Shown here: one piece after another, positions 8,935-16,345 of the stretch
Layout: the number at the start of each line of letters is the position of its first letter
Numbering within the stretch: position 1 is the first letter of the stretch
From: an uncultured Candidatus Saccharibacteria bacterium
GTDB lineage: Bacteria > Patescibacteriota > Saccharimonadia > Saccharimonadales > Saccharimonadaceae
Direction: 5' to 3'
Length of the DNA: 64,000 nt
Assembly: GCA_937889535.1 (NCBI GenBank)
Contig: CALBZW010000011.1
Coordinates: 124,001-188,000, forward strand
The notes under the pieces: generated by a model
Databases searched by the model: none
What the model was told of the DNA's origin: nothing
What the model saw: the letters and a program-made list of their open reading frames with translations, nothing else
Program-made: the position numbers and the translations under genes

Positions 8935-10320
8935 TTAGATCACGCCTTCAATGCCATAGGTCTCTAAAACCTGCTGGAGAGACTCTTTCGTCACCTTGCA
9001 GTTTTTAGCAAGAAGTCTGATGGGCTTCGGTACCTCGTCATACCCGGCCAACTTAAGCATAAGGATTACATCCTGAATAGTATATTCAGTGTCGTCTTCC
9101 TCATCTTCCTGCTCGTCTTCGGGGGTAGCGTCTGCGTCCGCATCTTCTGACTCAGAACTTGCGGATTCTTCCGAGGTCTCTTCTTCAGATGTAGTGTCTT
9201 CAGGATTTTCATCTTTGGACTCTTCTTCAGACCCGGAATCCTCGGCAGTCTGCTCGTCTTTGCCGGTATTATCGGTGGACGAATCCTTTTTAGGATTCGT
9301 CTGCTGGTCAGCAGACACGAGGCGGTCGTAACGTTTCTTGATCTCATCATATTTCTTAGAGTCACCGTTTTTCAGGGCCTTCTTCATCTCGCGAAGCAAG
9401 TCCAGCGCGAAATCATCGCCATCCTTTTCGGCCTGTTTAATCCAGCTGTTTACATTTTTGAGCTGCCTGCTGATGTAGTTCGCCTGTTTCTTGTCTTTTT
9501 TGGGCTGCTCGGCCTCCAGCTCCCTAAGGAACTTCGCGGCCGAAGACCGATCCGAGTTGAAGCTTTTTATTGCAGTGGCGTAAAACGCCATGCCGCTCAG
9601 ATACTTCTCAGCATATTGCTGCATTTCTACCATAACTGCATTATATTCCGCGAGTAGCCCATCGAAAGTGTCTTCGCGCTCATCATGGGTCATACCCCGT
9701 AACTTAATAGCAACAGCGTCATTATTTGGGAGCTTGCCCAAAAGGTCGTATATGGGTCTGTAAGCCATGATTATTGTTTCCTTCTTCATATCTTCGGTAG
9801 GTTCCTGCTGCTCTTCTTCGGCTTCGGTCTTAGGCTCCTCCTTTTCGTTAGAATCCTCTTCTTTCTTTTTCGGTTCCTCCTTGGGGAGTTTTTTACCCTC
9901 CTTAACCTTCGCATACATTGCAGTGACCTGATCCAGGCACTCAATGAATTCGCGAGCATCACCGTAAGTCGTTAAATCTGAGACACTGTTTTCGGCCTCA
10001 TAGATACAACCAAGACGTTCGCCTTCTTCACTTGCAATGATCGACATATTTCTGTCGCCCGGAATATGATAGTCCCTCCCTTTCTCGCCGTCGTACACAT
10101 GATAATCGCGGACATCAAGGTGAGCATAGTCGTCATTAGGGACGGAGAACACCTTATTGCTCTGGATAACGCCAACGACGTCATCATAAGTTGCCCCGCC
10201 AGCTATCATTTGCCATGCAAGGTGACAAAGCTCGATATGCACTTCCCTGTCGGTTTTGGCATATTTCAGGGTAACTCTGGTTACTGGTTTCATTTTCTTA
10301 AAACGGTCAAAAAAACTCAT
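8935..10320 (-). CDS. Acidic hypothetical protein with low-complexity Asp/Glu/Ser region
   Basis: The 461-residue soluble protein has three parts: a compact N-terminal region (1-140), a central helical region (about 180-330) and a very acidic Ser/Glu/Asp tract (about 335-420). It closes with a small helical domain of about 45 residues that resembles a UBA/CUE-like or SAP-like bundle (weak impression). AGGAGG lies 8 bases before the ATG. The promoter (10393-10421) and leader hairpin match those of the 8420 gene, so the two may be co-regulated. No family recognised; charge-rich linkers suggest a scaffold or binding role (inference). Confidence 0.6.
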   Translation of the reverse strand: MSFFDRFKKMKPVTRVTLKYAKTDREVHIELCHLAWQMIAGGATYDDVVGVIQSNKVFSVPNDDYAHLDVRDYHVYDGEKGRDYHIPGDRNMSIIASEEGERLGCIYEAENSVSDLTTYGDAREFIECLDQVTAMYAKVKEGKKLPKEEPKKKEEDSNEKEEPKTEAEEEQQEPTEDMKKETIIMAYRPIYDLLGKLPNNDAVAIKLRGMTHDEREDTFDGLLAEYNAVMVEMQQYAEKYLSGMAFYATAIKSFNSDRSSAAKFLRELEAEQPKKDKKQANYISRQLKNVNSWIKQAEKDGDDFALDLLREMKKALKNGDSKKYDEIKKRYDRLVSADQQTNPKKDSSTDNTGKDEQTAEDSGSEEESKDENPEDTTSEEETSEESASSESEDADADATPEDEQEDEEDDTEYTIQDVILMLKLAGYDEVPKPIRLLAKNCKVTKESLQQVLETYGIEGVI

Positions 10321-10392
10321 ATTACATACCTCCTAATTGTAAAAATATACTATCGTCAGGCGGAATCCTACAAACCGCCTGCGTATACTTTC

Positions 10393-10421
10393 ATTGTAGC
10401 ACAGATTAGCTAAAAAGTCAA
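10393..10421 (-). promoter_or_regulatory. Promoter of the acidic-protein gene
   Basis: TTGACT, 17 bases, TACAAT on the minus strand, with TGTGC before the -10 as at 8542-8570. Confidence 0.75.
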
Positions 10422-10596
10422 TAGTTTTACCATAAATAATGCCGTGCTTAAACTAGACAGACTCGGAAAAAGATTTTTTGGCGATAAAGGTTGATTTTGA
10501 CAGTCGAGCTAGGTGTTTTAGGTCGGGGTCATAGCGTACAGTCGGCTGGAGTCCTGGGACTCACTTTGGTGTTCGAGTCGATACGGCGTTTTGGGG

Positions 10597-10624
10597 TTCA
10601 CTTTGGCGGGAAATATGCTATAAT
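10597..10624 (+). promoter_or_regulatory. Promoter of the tRNA-His/tRNA-Gly unit
   Basis: TTCACT, 16 bases, TATAAT with TATGC before the -10. The tRNA-His 5' end is 20 bases further on. Confidence 0.6.
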
Positions 10625-10644
10625 GTAGGTGTATGCGCCGGTAT

Positions 10645-10722
10645 GGTGGGATTAGCTCAGTCGGTTAGAGCGTCTGATTGTGGTCCAGAAGGTCGCTGGT
10701 TCAATTCCAGTATCCCACCCCA
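10645..10722 (+). tRNA. tRNA-His (GTG), CCA encoded
   Basis: The anticodon loop TTGTGGT gives GTG. The extra 5' G (10645) can pair with discriminator C73, the identity feature of tRNA-His. Acceptor GTGGGAT pairs with ATCCCAC, and the 3' CCA is encoded. Confidence 0.95.
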
Positions 10723-10790
10723 GAGCATACGACTTACGGCTCGAAAGGTTGCGTGTTATAGTGTTACGCCTAGGGTCGTGGGAGAAATTT

Positions 10791-10865
10791 GCGAGTGTAG
10801 TACAGCGGCTAGTATGCAAGTTTTCCAAACTTGAGATGAGAGTTCGATTCTCTCCACTCGCACCA
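10791..10865 (+). tRNA. tRNA-Gly (TCC), CCA encoded
   Basis: Acceptor GCGAGTG pairs with CACTCGC. The anticodon stem CAAGT/ACTTG encloses TTTCCAA (TCC). CCA is encoded. The 3' end abuts a serine-recombinase remnant, so this gene was probably once an integration site. Confidence 0.95.
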
Positions 10866-11116
10866 TAAGGGATTTCAGCGGAATTTGCTGAAAATTTTTT
10901 GTTTCGATATCTGTAAATTGGGCTGCTTTGGCGAGTGTAAACATTTTCTCGGGCGTAATCCAAAAAACCGTCCGGGAAGAGAATTTGTTTACACTTTTCA
11001 GCGTTTTGAGGAGAAAGGTTAACAAAATGCGTGCCGAGGCGGCCAATGAACTCTAGCGCAAAAGTTGTAAACTCAGCCTGTTCCTTGTCGACGGTATCGC
11101 TAATCTCACGCAGCAT
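10866..11116 (-). pseudogene. C-terminal remnant of a large serine recombinase
   Basis: The minus frame encodes about 80 residues with the pattern AEF-x2-FALEFI-x2-LG, LSPQNA-x3-CKQILFP and VYT-x3-SPIYR. I recognise this as the C-terminal part of 'recombinase family' serine recombinases. The catalytic and DNA-binding domains are absent: upstream of 11116 the frame meets stops. The frame runs without a stop through the reverse of both tRNA genes to 10652, typical of elements whose recombinase gene ends at the attachment site. Expected family length is 450-550 residues, so this is a dead fragment. Confidence 0.6.
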
Positions 11117-11140
11117 TTTTTTCTAGGCGCTCTGCGCGCA

Positions 11141-11177
11141 GTCTACGGCCGTCGTACGCAAATCTGCGTACGTAGAC
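11141..11177. repeat. Bulged inverted repeat next to the recombinase remnant
   Basis: A perfect 8-base stem (CGTACGCA / TGCGTACG, 4-base loop) is extended by GTCTAC / GTAGAC outside a one-sided bulge. The GC-rich palindromic GCGCTCTGCGCGC just upstream adds to the structure. It could be a relic of a recombination or replication site. Confidence 0.5.
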
Positions 11178-11248
11178 GCTTCACGCCCGTTTTTGTCTTT
11201 GCGCGCTTGATTCGCCTGATAATTCGCTGATACAGCGAGAGCATTTTT

Positions 11249-11635
11249 CTAATATTTTAAATAACTTTCTGTCCTAATATTTGACAAACTTCCCTTGTTG
11301 ATTACGGCTAGAATTTCACGATATATTGCTGCCAACTGAGCAATTCCATGCTCACGTGAGGCAGAGGCACTTTGTGGACACTCAAAAATCAGCCACTTTT
11401 GCTCTCTGTTACTCCGTAACCTAGCCTTCCAATTCCTTCCCCCATGAAATCAACGTGGATTTGCTACAATGCAGAATATCTGCTGCGTTCTGATAACTTA
11501 CCCCCCCCCCCGAGTTCACAATATAATAAGCTTTAAGCGCTTCTTGGATTTCGTCGTGGTTAGAGCGGCATTGGGAATTTTCCGAGCTTCGATAATATCC
11601 TCACATTCGGCATTAGCACGTTGACGTGTTGACAT
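11249..11635 (-). pseudogene. Frameshifted HTH DNA-binding protein gene with 11-C homopolymer
   Basis: Coding sequence is spread over three frames. It starts at the ATG at 11635 (MSTRQRANAECED), shifts to EIQEALKAYY...AADILHCSKSTLISW, which looks like a helix-turn-helix, then shifts again to EQKWLIFEC...YREILAVINKG before TAG. One discontinuity lies close to 11501-11511, where the plus strand has eleven consecutive C. A TATAAT-like box lies near 11686. It is either decayed or subject to slippage. No precise family recognised. Confidence 0.45.
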
Positions 11636-11701
11636 ACTTTCGGTCAGAAATGGACTAGTTTTGGTATTGTTAGATATAAGGATATTATAACACGACCATC
11701 T

Positions 11702-13201
11702 TTATGTCATATGATTCGACAACTTCTTTTTATATCGCTTAACAAGAAGGAGTTCCTTCTTGAGATCTAACAATATGCGATAGTCGTAGTCGGTATCATT
11801 AAAGCCTGGCTTAGACTTTAATTCTTTCTCATATTCATCAATAGCGTCAAGATAACAATCTGGATATTCATCGGAATCTGTTATCACTAGGAATAGGAGA
11901 TGGAGTGTGTCTTCGCTCCGCCGCTCATTGTCTTCACCCTCATTAAAGCATAGAAAATCGCGATGTATAGATCTCTCTAAGAAAATTCTAATATATGCAT
12001 GACTGGTGGATTCGTCGCATAGTGGTACCCCACCTATTGGGTTCAGAACAAGGATCATGTCTCTAAACATTTTTCTATCAACGTTGCACCCAAATAACAA
12101 TTCGCTTGTTACTCTGTCTATGATCCCGCTTACATGAAACCTTTCGGGATTTTCACTATCACATCTTTTCCCATATTGCCCGCAAAACCACTTCGTATAC
12201 TCCAGTAACCATATACGGGCCTGTTTTATTGTCCGCTCGTCGACGTCTTTGACCTTATCAACTAGTACCCAAGATCTCCAGTTATTTGGGAATCTGCATG
12301 TATCAAGAATATTATTCTGAGATCCATAATCTTCACGCGTTAATAGCGAAAAGAAAGCCCGTGCTAGATATTGAGTCATACGACACGACTGAGTTTCGTC
12401 AGCACATTCTTTTATGCTATTGTACGCAAAGTCCATAAAAAAGATATTATCATTATTTATTGTTTTAAGTATCGCTTCAAAAATACCAGCATTTTGGTAA
12501 TTACATATAACATCTTGCGTTCTTGTTACACTAGACAGTGAATAGGAAATCATAGGAGCCAGCTCCCGTTGATCTACTTTATCGAGGTTAGCAATGAAGC
12601 TATGGCATAAGCAGAGGTAACTAATATCTGCATCCTCATGCCGTTGTAATGCCTCTATATAAAGATTAATAAGGAGATGTTGCTCTGGACAGCCTAACCA
12701 AACACTATTCCATGTCATTGACCATATACGAATGCGATCCTCATTGGTCTTTATAGTATTGAAGTACTTTCTTATTTGTTTTGCCCGAAATTCATTTTTA
12801 TCTCTGCGCCTTAGTACAATCGCCAGTAGCCAGCGGTATAATTCGCTTAGAATCCAGCATAAAACAATCATACATAAGGAATAGATAATTAGCACGAATG
12901 GCAGCGTACATAAATGGGCGGAAACTTGATTCCAGAACATGCATGACAATGACGCGCCCACTATAGCCGCAAGGAGCATTCTCGGGTGTGCAACTTGCAC
13001 AATTGTTGTTTCTTCTTCCCATGGAAAGGCGTGTTCGTCAGATTCTTTTGATCTTTCTATAACAAGAATAGCGACTGGTATAAACAGTGCTAAGATTGAT
13101 GTCAAAAAGGCTATCATCCCATCCCTAGGAAACAGTTCCAGCAAGACGTCCATCAAATGGCTGTATATGCCAAATAGTACACTATATACTACATCTATCA
13201 T
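11702..13201 (-). CDS. Membrane protein with large cytoplasmic domain, third gene of the Panacea operon
   Basis: The 499-residue protein has three to four transmembrane segments in the first 140 residues: about 28-48, 75-90 and 95-135, after a short amphipathic start. A 350-residue helical, Cys- and Trp-containing soluble domain with no recognised motif follows. The ATG overlaps the stop of the preceding gene (ATGA), so translation is coupled. Its placement after an XRE-Panacea gene and a small protein suggests a toxin or effector acting at the membrane, or an accessory sensor; this is inferred from position only. Confidence 0.65.
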   Translation of the reverse strand: MIDVVYSVLFGIYSHLMDVLLELFPRDGMIAFLTSILALFIPVAILVIERSKESDEHAFPWEEETTIVQVAHPRMLLAAIVGASLSCMFWNQVSAHLCTLPFVLIIYSLCMIVLCWILSELYRWLLAIVLRRRDKNEFRAKQIRKYFNTIKTNEDRIRIWSMTWNSVWLGCPEQHLLINLYIEALQRHEDADISYLCLCHSFIANLDKVDQRELAPMISYSLSSVTRTQDVICNYQNAGIFEAILKTINNDNIFFMDFAYNSIKECADETQSCRMTQYLARAFFSLLTREDYGSQNNILDTCRFPNNWRSWVLVDKVKDVDERTIKQARIWLLEYTKWFCGQYGKRCDSENPERFHVSGIIDRVTSELLFGCNVDRKMFRDMILVLNPIGGVPLCDESTSHAYIRIFLERSIHRDFLCFNEGEDNERRSEDTLHLLFLVITDSDEYPDCYLDAIDEYEKELKSKPGFNDTDYDYRILLDLKKELLLVKRYKKKLSNHMT

Positions 13202-13602
13202 AGACTAAAAATCTTTCCAATATCTGAGAACTGTTCTTTAACGACGGTCTTCCACTTTTGGGTCTCATTAGGCACACAAATCTCATTCTTGGAATAGACT
13301 AATAAAACGCGTACTAATCGTTTGTTTTCGTCTATAAAAAGAATGCATCGATTGCCTGAAGATTTCGGTGATATACGTGACCCTTCGATAGCAAAATCAA
13401 GCTTAACTAATTTGTATTCATTTTGAGCGCAAATTAAATCAGCTCGGTCATATTGGAGCATATTATCGATACGCTCACATACGGATGTGATATCGCGCAC
13501 CGTGGGAGCCCATTCATCTCTGTATTTTTTTTGGAATACTTTGGCATAGTGGCGCTTTGTATATTCATCCCATTCTACTCTATAGTTACCAGTCCACTCC
13601 AT
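13198..13602 (-). CDS. Candidate Panacea-associated toxin, 134 residues
   Basis: A small basic protein of 134 residues overlaps the XRE-Panacea gene by 17 bases and the membrane gene by 4. The C-terminal half (CILFIDENKRLVRVLLVYSK, then a helix KWKTVVKEQF) has the strand-strand-helix feel of RelE/HigB-like folds, but the similarity is too weak to assign. In Panacea systems the partner of the antitoxin is typically a small toxin next to it (established for PanAT); on that basis this is the toxin candidate. Confidence 0.5.
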   Translation of the reverse strand: MEWTGNYRVEWDEYTKRHYAKVFQKKYRDEWAPTVRDITSVCERIDNMLQYDRADLICAQNEYKLVKLDFAIEGSRISPKSSGNRCILFIDENKRLVRVLLVYSKNEICVPNETQKWKTVVKEQFSDIGKIFSL

Positions 13603-14302
13603 AAACTCGTTCTGGTTCCTCCTGAGTAATCAGTCCATATGGTATAACCTCGCCGTCGCGACATATTTGCCAAGGCAGCTGTTCGTGCGTAAAATCAACT
13701 ATTTCTTTAGTATGTTTGCCCTGCCACACTTTTCCAATCTTCTCTATTAACTTCAATTCCTCGTCAGACAGTTTGTTTGTTAGTGCCTTGTCTTCCGTAA
13801 GCGAAAACATAATTGCTTGCCCACTCTGCTCACGGACTATAGTGCCGTCTTCTTCAAGCTCGTCTAGCGCCCTAAAATAGACATCAGCTACGGGTCCGCG
13901 TGGTAGTTTGCGATAAGTCATGCTAGACATTGGTCTAGAATTCTCGTAATACCATATGAAATCTGCCAGATATACAAGTTTAGCCAATTTGGTCTTAGTG
14001 ATTTTACCATCGCTATCCGATCCAAAGTGTATTGAGTTTAAGATAATTTGCTTATATTTATCCGTGGAAGATATCACATCAGAAAAGGCGGCAGCACCAT
14101 CTGAAGCACCGAGTATGTCATCTATGCCCACACGGAGTATGGATGATAATGCCTCCGCTTGGCTGACCGTTAATTCTTTTTTGCCAGCTTCGATATTGAT
14201 GTAAGTAGGACGACTGATGCCTAGGGCATTTGCTACTTGCTCTTGAGTATAACCACGAGCCATTCTTGCTTGTGTTATATTGTTAGATACTTGCCCACAC
14301 AT
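13586..14302 (-). CDS. panA: XRE HTH + Panacea (DUF4065) antitoxin-like protein
   Basis: Residues 8-65 form a classic XRE helix-turn-helix (ARGYTQEQVANALGISRPTY). Residues about 95-215 match the Panacea/SocA-like domain: KLAKLVYLADF, YRKLPRGPVADVY, and HTKEIVDFTHEQLPW. Panacea proteins neutralise diverse toxins and usually repress their own operon through an attached HTH. The ATG at 14302 follows AGGAGA. It is first in an overlapping three-gene minus-strand operon with a good promoter. Family assignment is confident; the antitoxin role in this operon is inferred. Confidence 0.8.
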   Translation of the reverse strand: MCGQVSNNITQARMARGYTQEQVANALGISRPTYINIEAGKKELTVSQAEALSSILRVGIDDILGASDGAAAFSDVISSTDKYKQIILNSIHFGSDSDGKITKTKLAKLVYLADFIWYYENSRPMSSMTYRKLPRGPVADVYFRALDELEEDGTIVREQSGQAIMFSLTEDKALTNKLSDEELKLIEKIGKVWQGKHTKEIVDFTHEQLPWQICRDGEVIPYGLITQEEPERVYGVDW

Positions 14303-14337
14303 ATCAATTTTCTCCTGTATATGACTTTCTTACCCGT

Positions 14338-14366
14338 ATTATACTCTATCAATAACAGATTATCAA
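14338..14366 (-). promoter_or_regulatory. Promoter of the Panacea operon
   Basis: TTGATA, 17 bases, TATAAT on the minus strand, 35 bases before the start codon. A repeated TATCAA element inside it (14348 and 14361) could be the operator for the HTH protein. Confidence 0.7.
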
Positions 14367-14427
14367 GGGTTTAGTAGCAATTTCTGACACTTTATGTAAA
14401 TTTTTTTTACAATTTCGCGTATTCATA

Positions 14428-14456
14428 TTGACATAAACTGTACGACGTGCTAAGAT
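14428..14456 (+). promoter_or_regulatory. Promoter of the structured leader RNA
   Basis: TTGACA, exactly 17 bases, TAAGAT, directed toward the structured segment 14460-14550 and the Cas2-fold gene. Confidence 0.65.
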
Positions 14457-14459
14457 TGA

Positions 14460-14552
14460 ATTACTGAGCCTAGTAGGGCTCGGAGGTAGAAAAAAGAAGA
14501 CGCCTTCGAAAAGCGTCTCTTTGCAAAAATCCTGCTAGGTTTTTGTTTCTTC
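14460..14552 (+). ncRNA. Candidate structured RNA / attenuator upstream of the Cas2-fold gene
   Basis: CCTAGTAGG (14469-14477) can pair with CCTGCTAGG (14531-14539; one G-U), followed by TTTTTGTTTCTTC. This closes a long stem around an inner AGACGC/GCGTCT hairpin (14498-14518) and acts like a terminator. The same 5' segment can instead form a local hairpin GAGCC/GGCTC (14466-14481). The two are mutually exclusive, as expected of an attenuator, or it may be a stand-alone small RNA. It does not match 4.5S, 6S, tmRNA or RNase P motifs that I know. Confidence 0.5.
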
Positions 14553-14619
14553 ATTTTACCATTATATTAAATTTAAGTCCATAACGAAGAGATAGATGGC
14601 GGAAAGATAACAAAACAAG

Positions 14620-14895
14620 ATGTCCGTAAAAGTTGTTTCTTATGACTTAGGCAAACCAGAAACATCACAATCCTATGCTCAACTTATTGACGTAATCAAG
14701 AGGTTGGGAGACTGGGCGAAACCTTTAGAATCATTTTGGTTGGTAAGTTGCGACAAATCATGTGCTGATATTCGTGATTCGTTGAAGCCTTACTTGGATT
14801 CTAATGATAGGCTATTTGTGGCAACCATTCCACTAAATGCTTGGGCTTCATATAATTTATCACAGAGTGTCATTGATTGGATGAACAACCATTAA
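14620..14895 (+). CDS. Cas2-fold (SinR-like) small protein, no CRISPR context
   Basis: The 91-residue protein starts VKVVSYDLGKP and continues through a LESFWLVSC strand, a DIRDSLKPYLDSNDRLFVA strand and a C-terminal helix ending WMNNH. This is the layout of the stand-alone Cas2-like ferredoxin-fold family often named SinR. Cas2 relatives include VapD-type RNases, but no catalytic activity can be assumed here. No cas1 and no CRISPR repeat are in the window. It lies downstream of the attenuator-like RNA and next to the Panacea operon, divergently. Confidence 0.65.
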   Translation: MSVKVVSYDLGKPETSQSYAQLIDVIKRLGDWAKPLESFWLVSCDKSCADIRDSLKPYLDSNDRLFVATIPLNAWASYNLSQSVIDWMNNH

Positions 14896-14982
14896 TGTCG
14901 CGTATAAGTATGAGCGCTAATCTCGTGTGAGGTGGCGCTCATTGCTTGTTCAATCTGATATTTTGTAATCCCCCTCCTTACT

Positions 14983-15129
14983 TCATCTTAACAACCATCC
15001 CTGATAATCTGTATGAAGGATCTCGCGCCAACGTCTGCTTTCGTTATTGATTACACTCAAATTTTCATAGAGGTAATCCTGAAAAGTCACGTCGCCCGAT
15101 ATATAACTCCTAAGGCGCACCACACAGTT
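14983..15129 (-). pseudogene. Gene fragment, unidentified
   Basis: A minus-strand frame with coding-like composition (RLRSYISGDVTFQDYLYEN...WREILHTDYQGWLLR, stop TGA at 14983) starts directly after an in-frame stop and has no ribosome site. It looks like the C-terminal stump of a lost gene. The rest of 14896-15160 holds a GAGCGC/GCGCTC stem (about 14918-14940) and a plus-strand terminator. Confidence 0.3.
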
Positions 15130-15130
15130 T

Positions 15131-15151
15131 CAGCCGGAGAGGCTGTTTTTT
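15131..15151 (+). terminator. Short intrinsic terminator
   Basis: CAGCC / GGCTG with a 5-base loop is followed by TTTTTT on the plus strand. It could end the Cas2-fold transcript and protect the convergent 390-residue gene. Confidence 0.6.
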
Positions 15152-15160
15152 GTGGGATAG

Positions 15161-16333
15161 TCAAAAATGGATGATTGTCCCGTCAGAAGAAATTTCCGTG
15201 TTAGCAGGGTCGAGATTATCAGGGTAGCCGGTCGATTTCCTAGGTGGTAGCTTGACTTTGCCGTCTTTGTATAGTTTTTCGGCAATGGTGCAAAGCTCCT
15301 CTGGCGTTTCAATAGCTTTTAGTCGACCGGAGAGGAGACCTAAACGACAATGGATTCCGTCACTCATCAAGCGCCAATTTGTAAATAGTAGCTGGTCATT
15401 GATTAGGCGCTTAAGGTTGCGCACGCTCTGGTGCGCTTTGCGATTGGGATTAGCGTTAAGACAGTTAAATCCAACCGTCAGATGACGATTAGTTTGCGGG
15501 GTAGAAAAATTAAAATGAGAATATCCTTGCGCTTCAACTATTGGGGCGAGGAGCTGCATAAGTTCGGCAATTTGGAGCTGCTTGATTTGCCCTAAAACAA
15601 ATTCAATGGCTTTTTGTTGCTCTTCTTTAGCGAGGAGGCGGCCGAGTTCGGCAAATTTTTCGATCCCCTCACGCATGGACCGGAGGCGCTTAAGCTCAGA
15701 TTCGTCATAAAGGCAGAAATCATAGCGATCTTTGGCATAATCTGGGTCGTTGTCGGGGTCGATATTCCAATAGTATGGGTCGGATGATTGGCTGGAATCG
15801 GCGGTAACATCCTCCGGAGCGTCTTCAGTAATGGAAACATTGTTATTAGCATCATGAGACATGTGTTGATACGGGGCACCATCTTCCCAGTAGAGACTAT
15901 ATCCTTTGCAATTAGCACATCTGAGAGTAAAAAGGACGAGCTCATTATTCTCGTCATCACGTGTCATGAATATTTTGTCGTAACATTGGAGCTTGAGTTG
16001 GCCGCAATGCTGGCAAGGCGGATCGTGTTTGAGCTTAGCATCAGCAATACGCTGGTCGAGTTGACGGTCACGCTCCATAAGTTCGGAAATTGATTGGTCG
16101 CGATTTTCGTAGCGCTCGAGCAAATCATAGCCTAGCACTTGCATATAAAACAGATTTACCAGTATTGCATTACCAGGACGGGAGATATCTTCGGATGGGT
16201 TAAGCTGTTTTAGATCTTGGGTGAACTGTTGGAGAAATTGCTGGTAATGATAACGCCCTCGTCGACCTAATTCGACCGTGAAACAGTCATAACGCTCCTC
16301 GTAATGTGTGCGGTCCTTGAGACGGGTATACAT
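15161..16333 (-). CDS. Hypothetical zinc-ribbon protein
   Basis: This 390-residue soluble protein has a Cys-x2-Cys (CQHC) and a later Cys-x2-Cys (CANC) about 37 residues on, in the second quarter, probably one zinc ribbon. A central acidic Asp/Asn-rich linker separates it from helical regions. The start lies 12 bases after the stop of the 16346-17977 gene, so the genes 18749 to 15161 form a likely operon led by tpiA. No family recognised. Confidence 0.6.
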   Translation of the reverse strand: MYTRLKDRTHYEERYDCFTVELGRRGRYHYQQFLQQFTQDLKQLNPSEDISRPGNAILVNLFYMQVLGYDLLERYENRDQSISELMERDRQLDQRIADAKLKHDPPCQHCGQLKLQCYDKIFMTRDDENNELVLFTLRCANCKGYSLYWEDGAPYQHMSHDANNNVSITEDAPEDVTADSSQSSDPYYWNIDPDNDPDYAKDRYDFCLYDESELKRLRSMREGIEKFAELGRLLAKEEQQKAIEFVLGQIKQLQIAELMQLLAPIVEAQGYSHFNFSTPQTNRHLTVGFNCLNANPNRKAHQSVRNLKRLINDQLLFTNWRLMSDGIHCRLGLLSGRLKAIETPEELCTIAEKLYKDGKVKLPPRKSTGYPDNLDPANTEISSDGTIIHF

Positions 16334-16345
16334 ATAAATATAACT

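Larger units (their letters stand above)
10321..10644. other. Gene-free stretch with divergent promoters
   Basis: It contains the leader of the 10320 gene with an AGGCGG/CCGCCT hairpin (about 10355-10379), its promoter, and the tRNA promoter at 10597-10624. The 10440-10590 part shows no ORF or clear structure. Confidence 0.6.

Noticed and set aside
10652..10865. Protein-coding frames running through tRNA-His and tRNA-Gly
   Set aside because: They are readings of tRNA genes; only the part beyond 10866 has recombinase-like residues.
14460..14552. 4.5S, 6S or tmRNA gene
   Set aside because: The conserved sequence motifs of these RNAs are absent.
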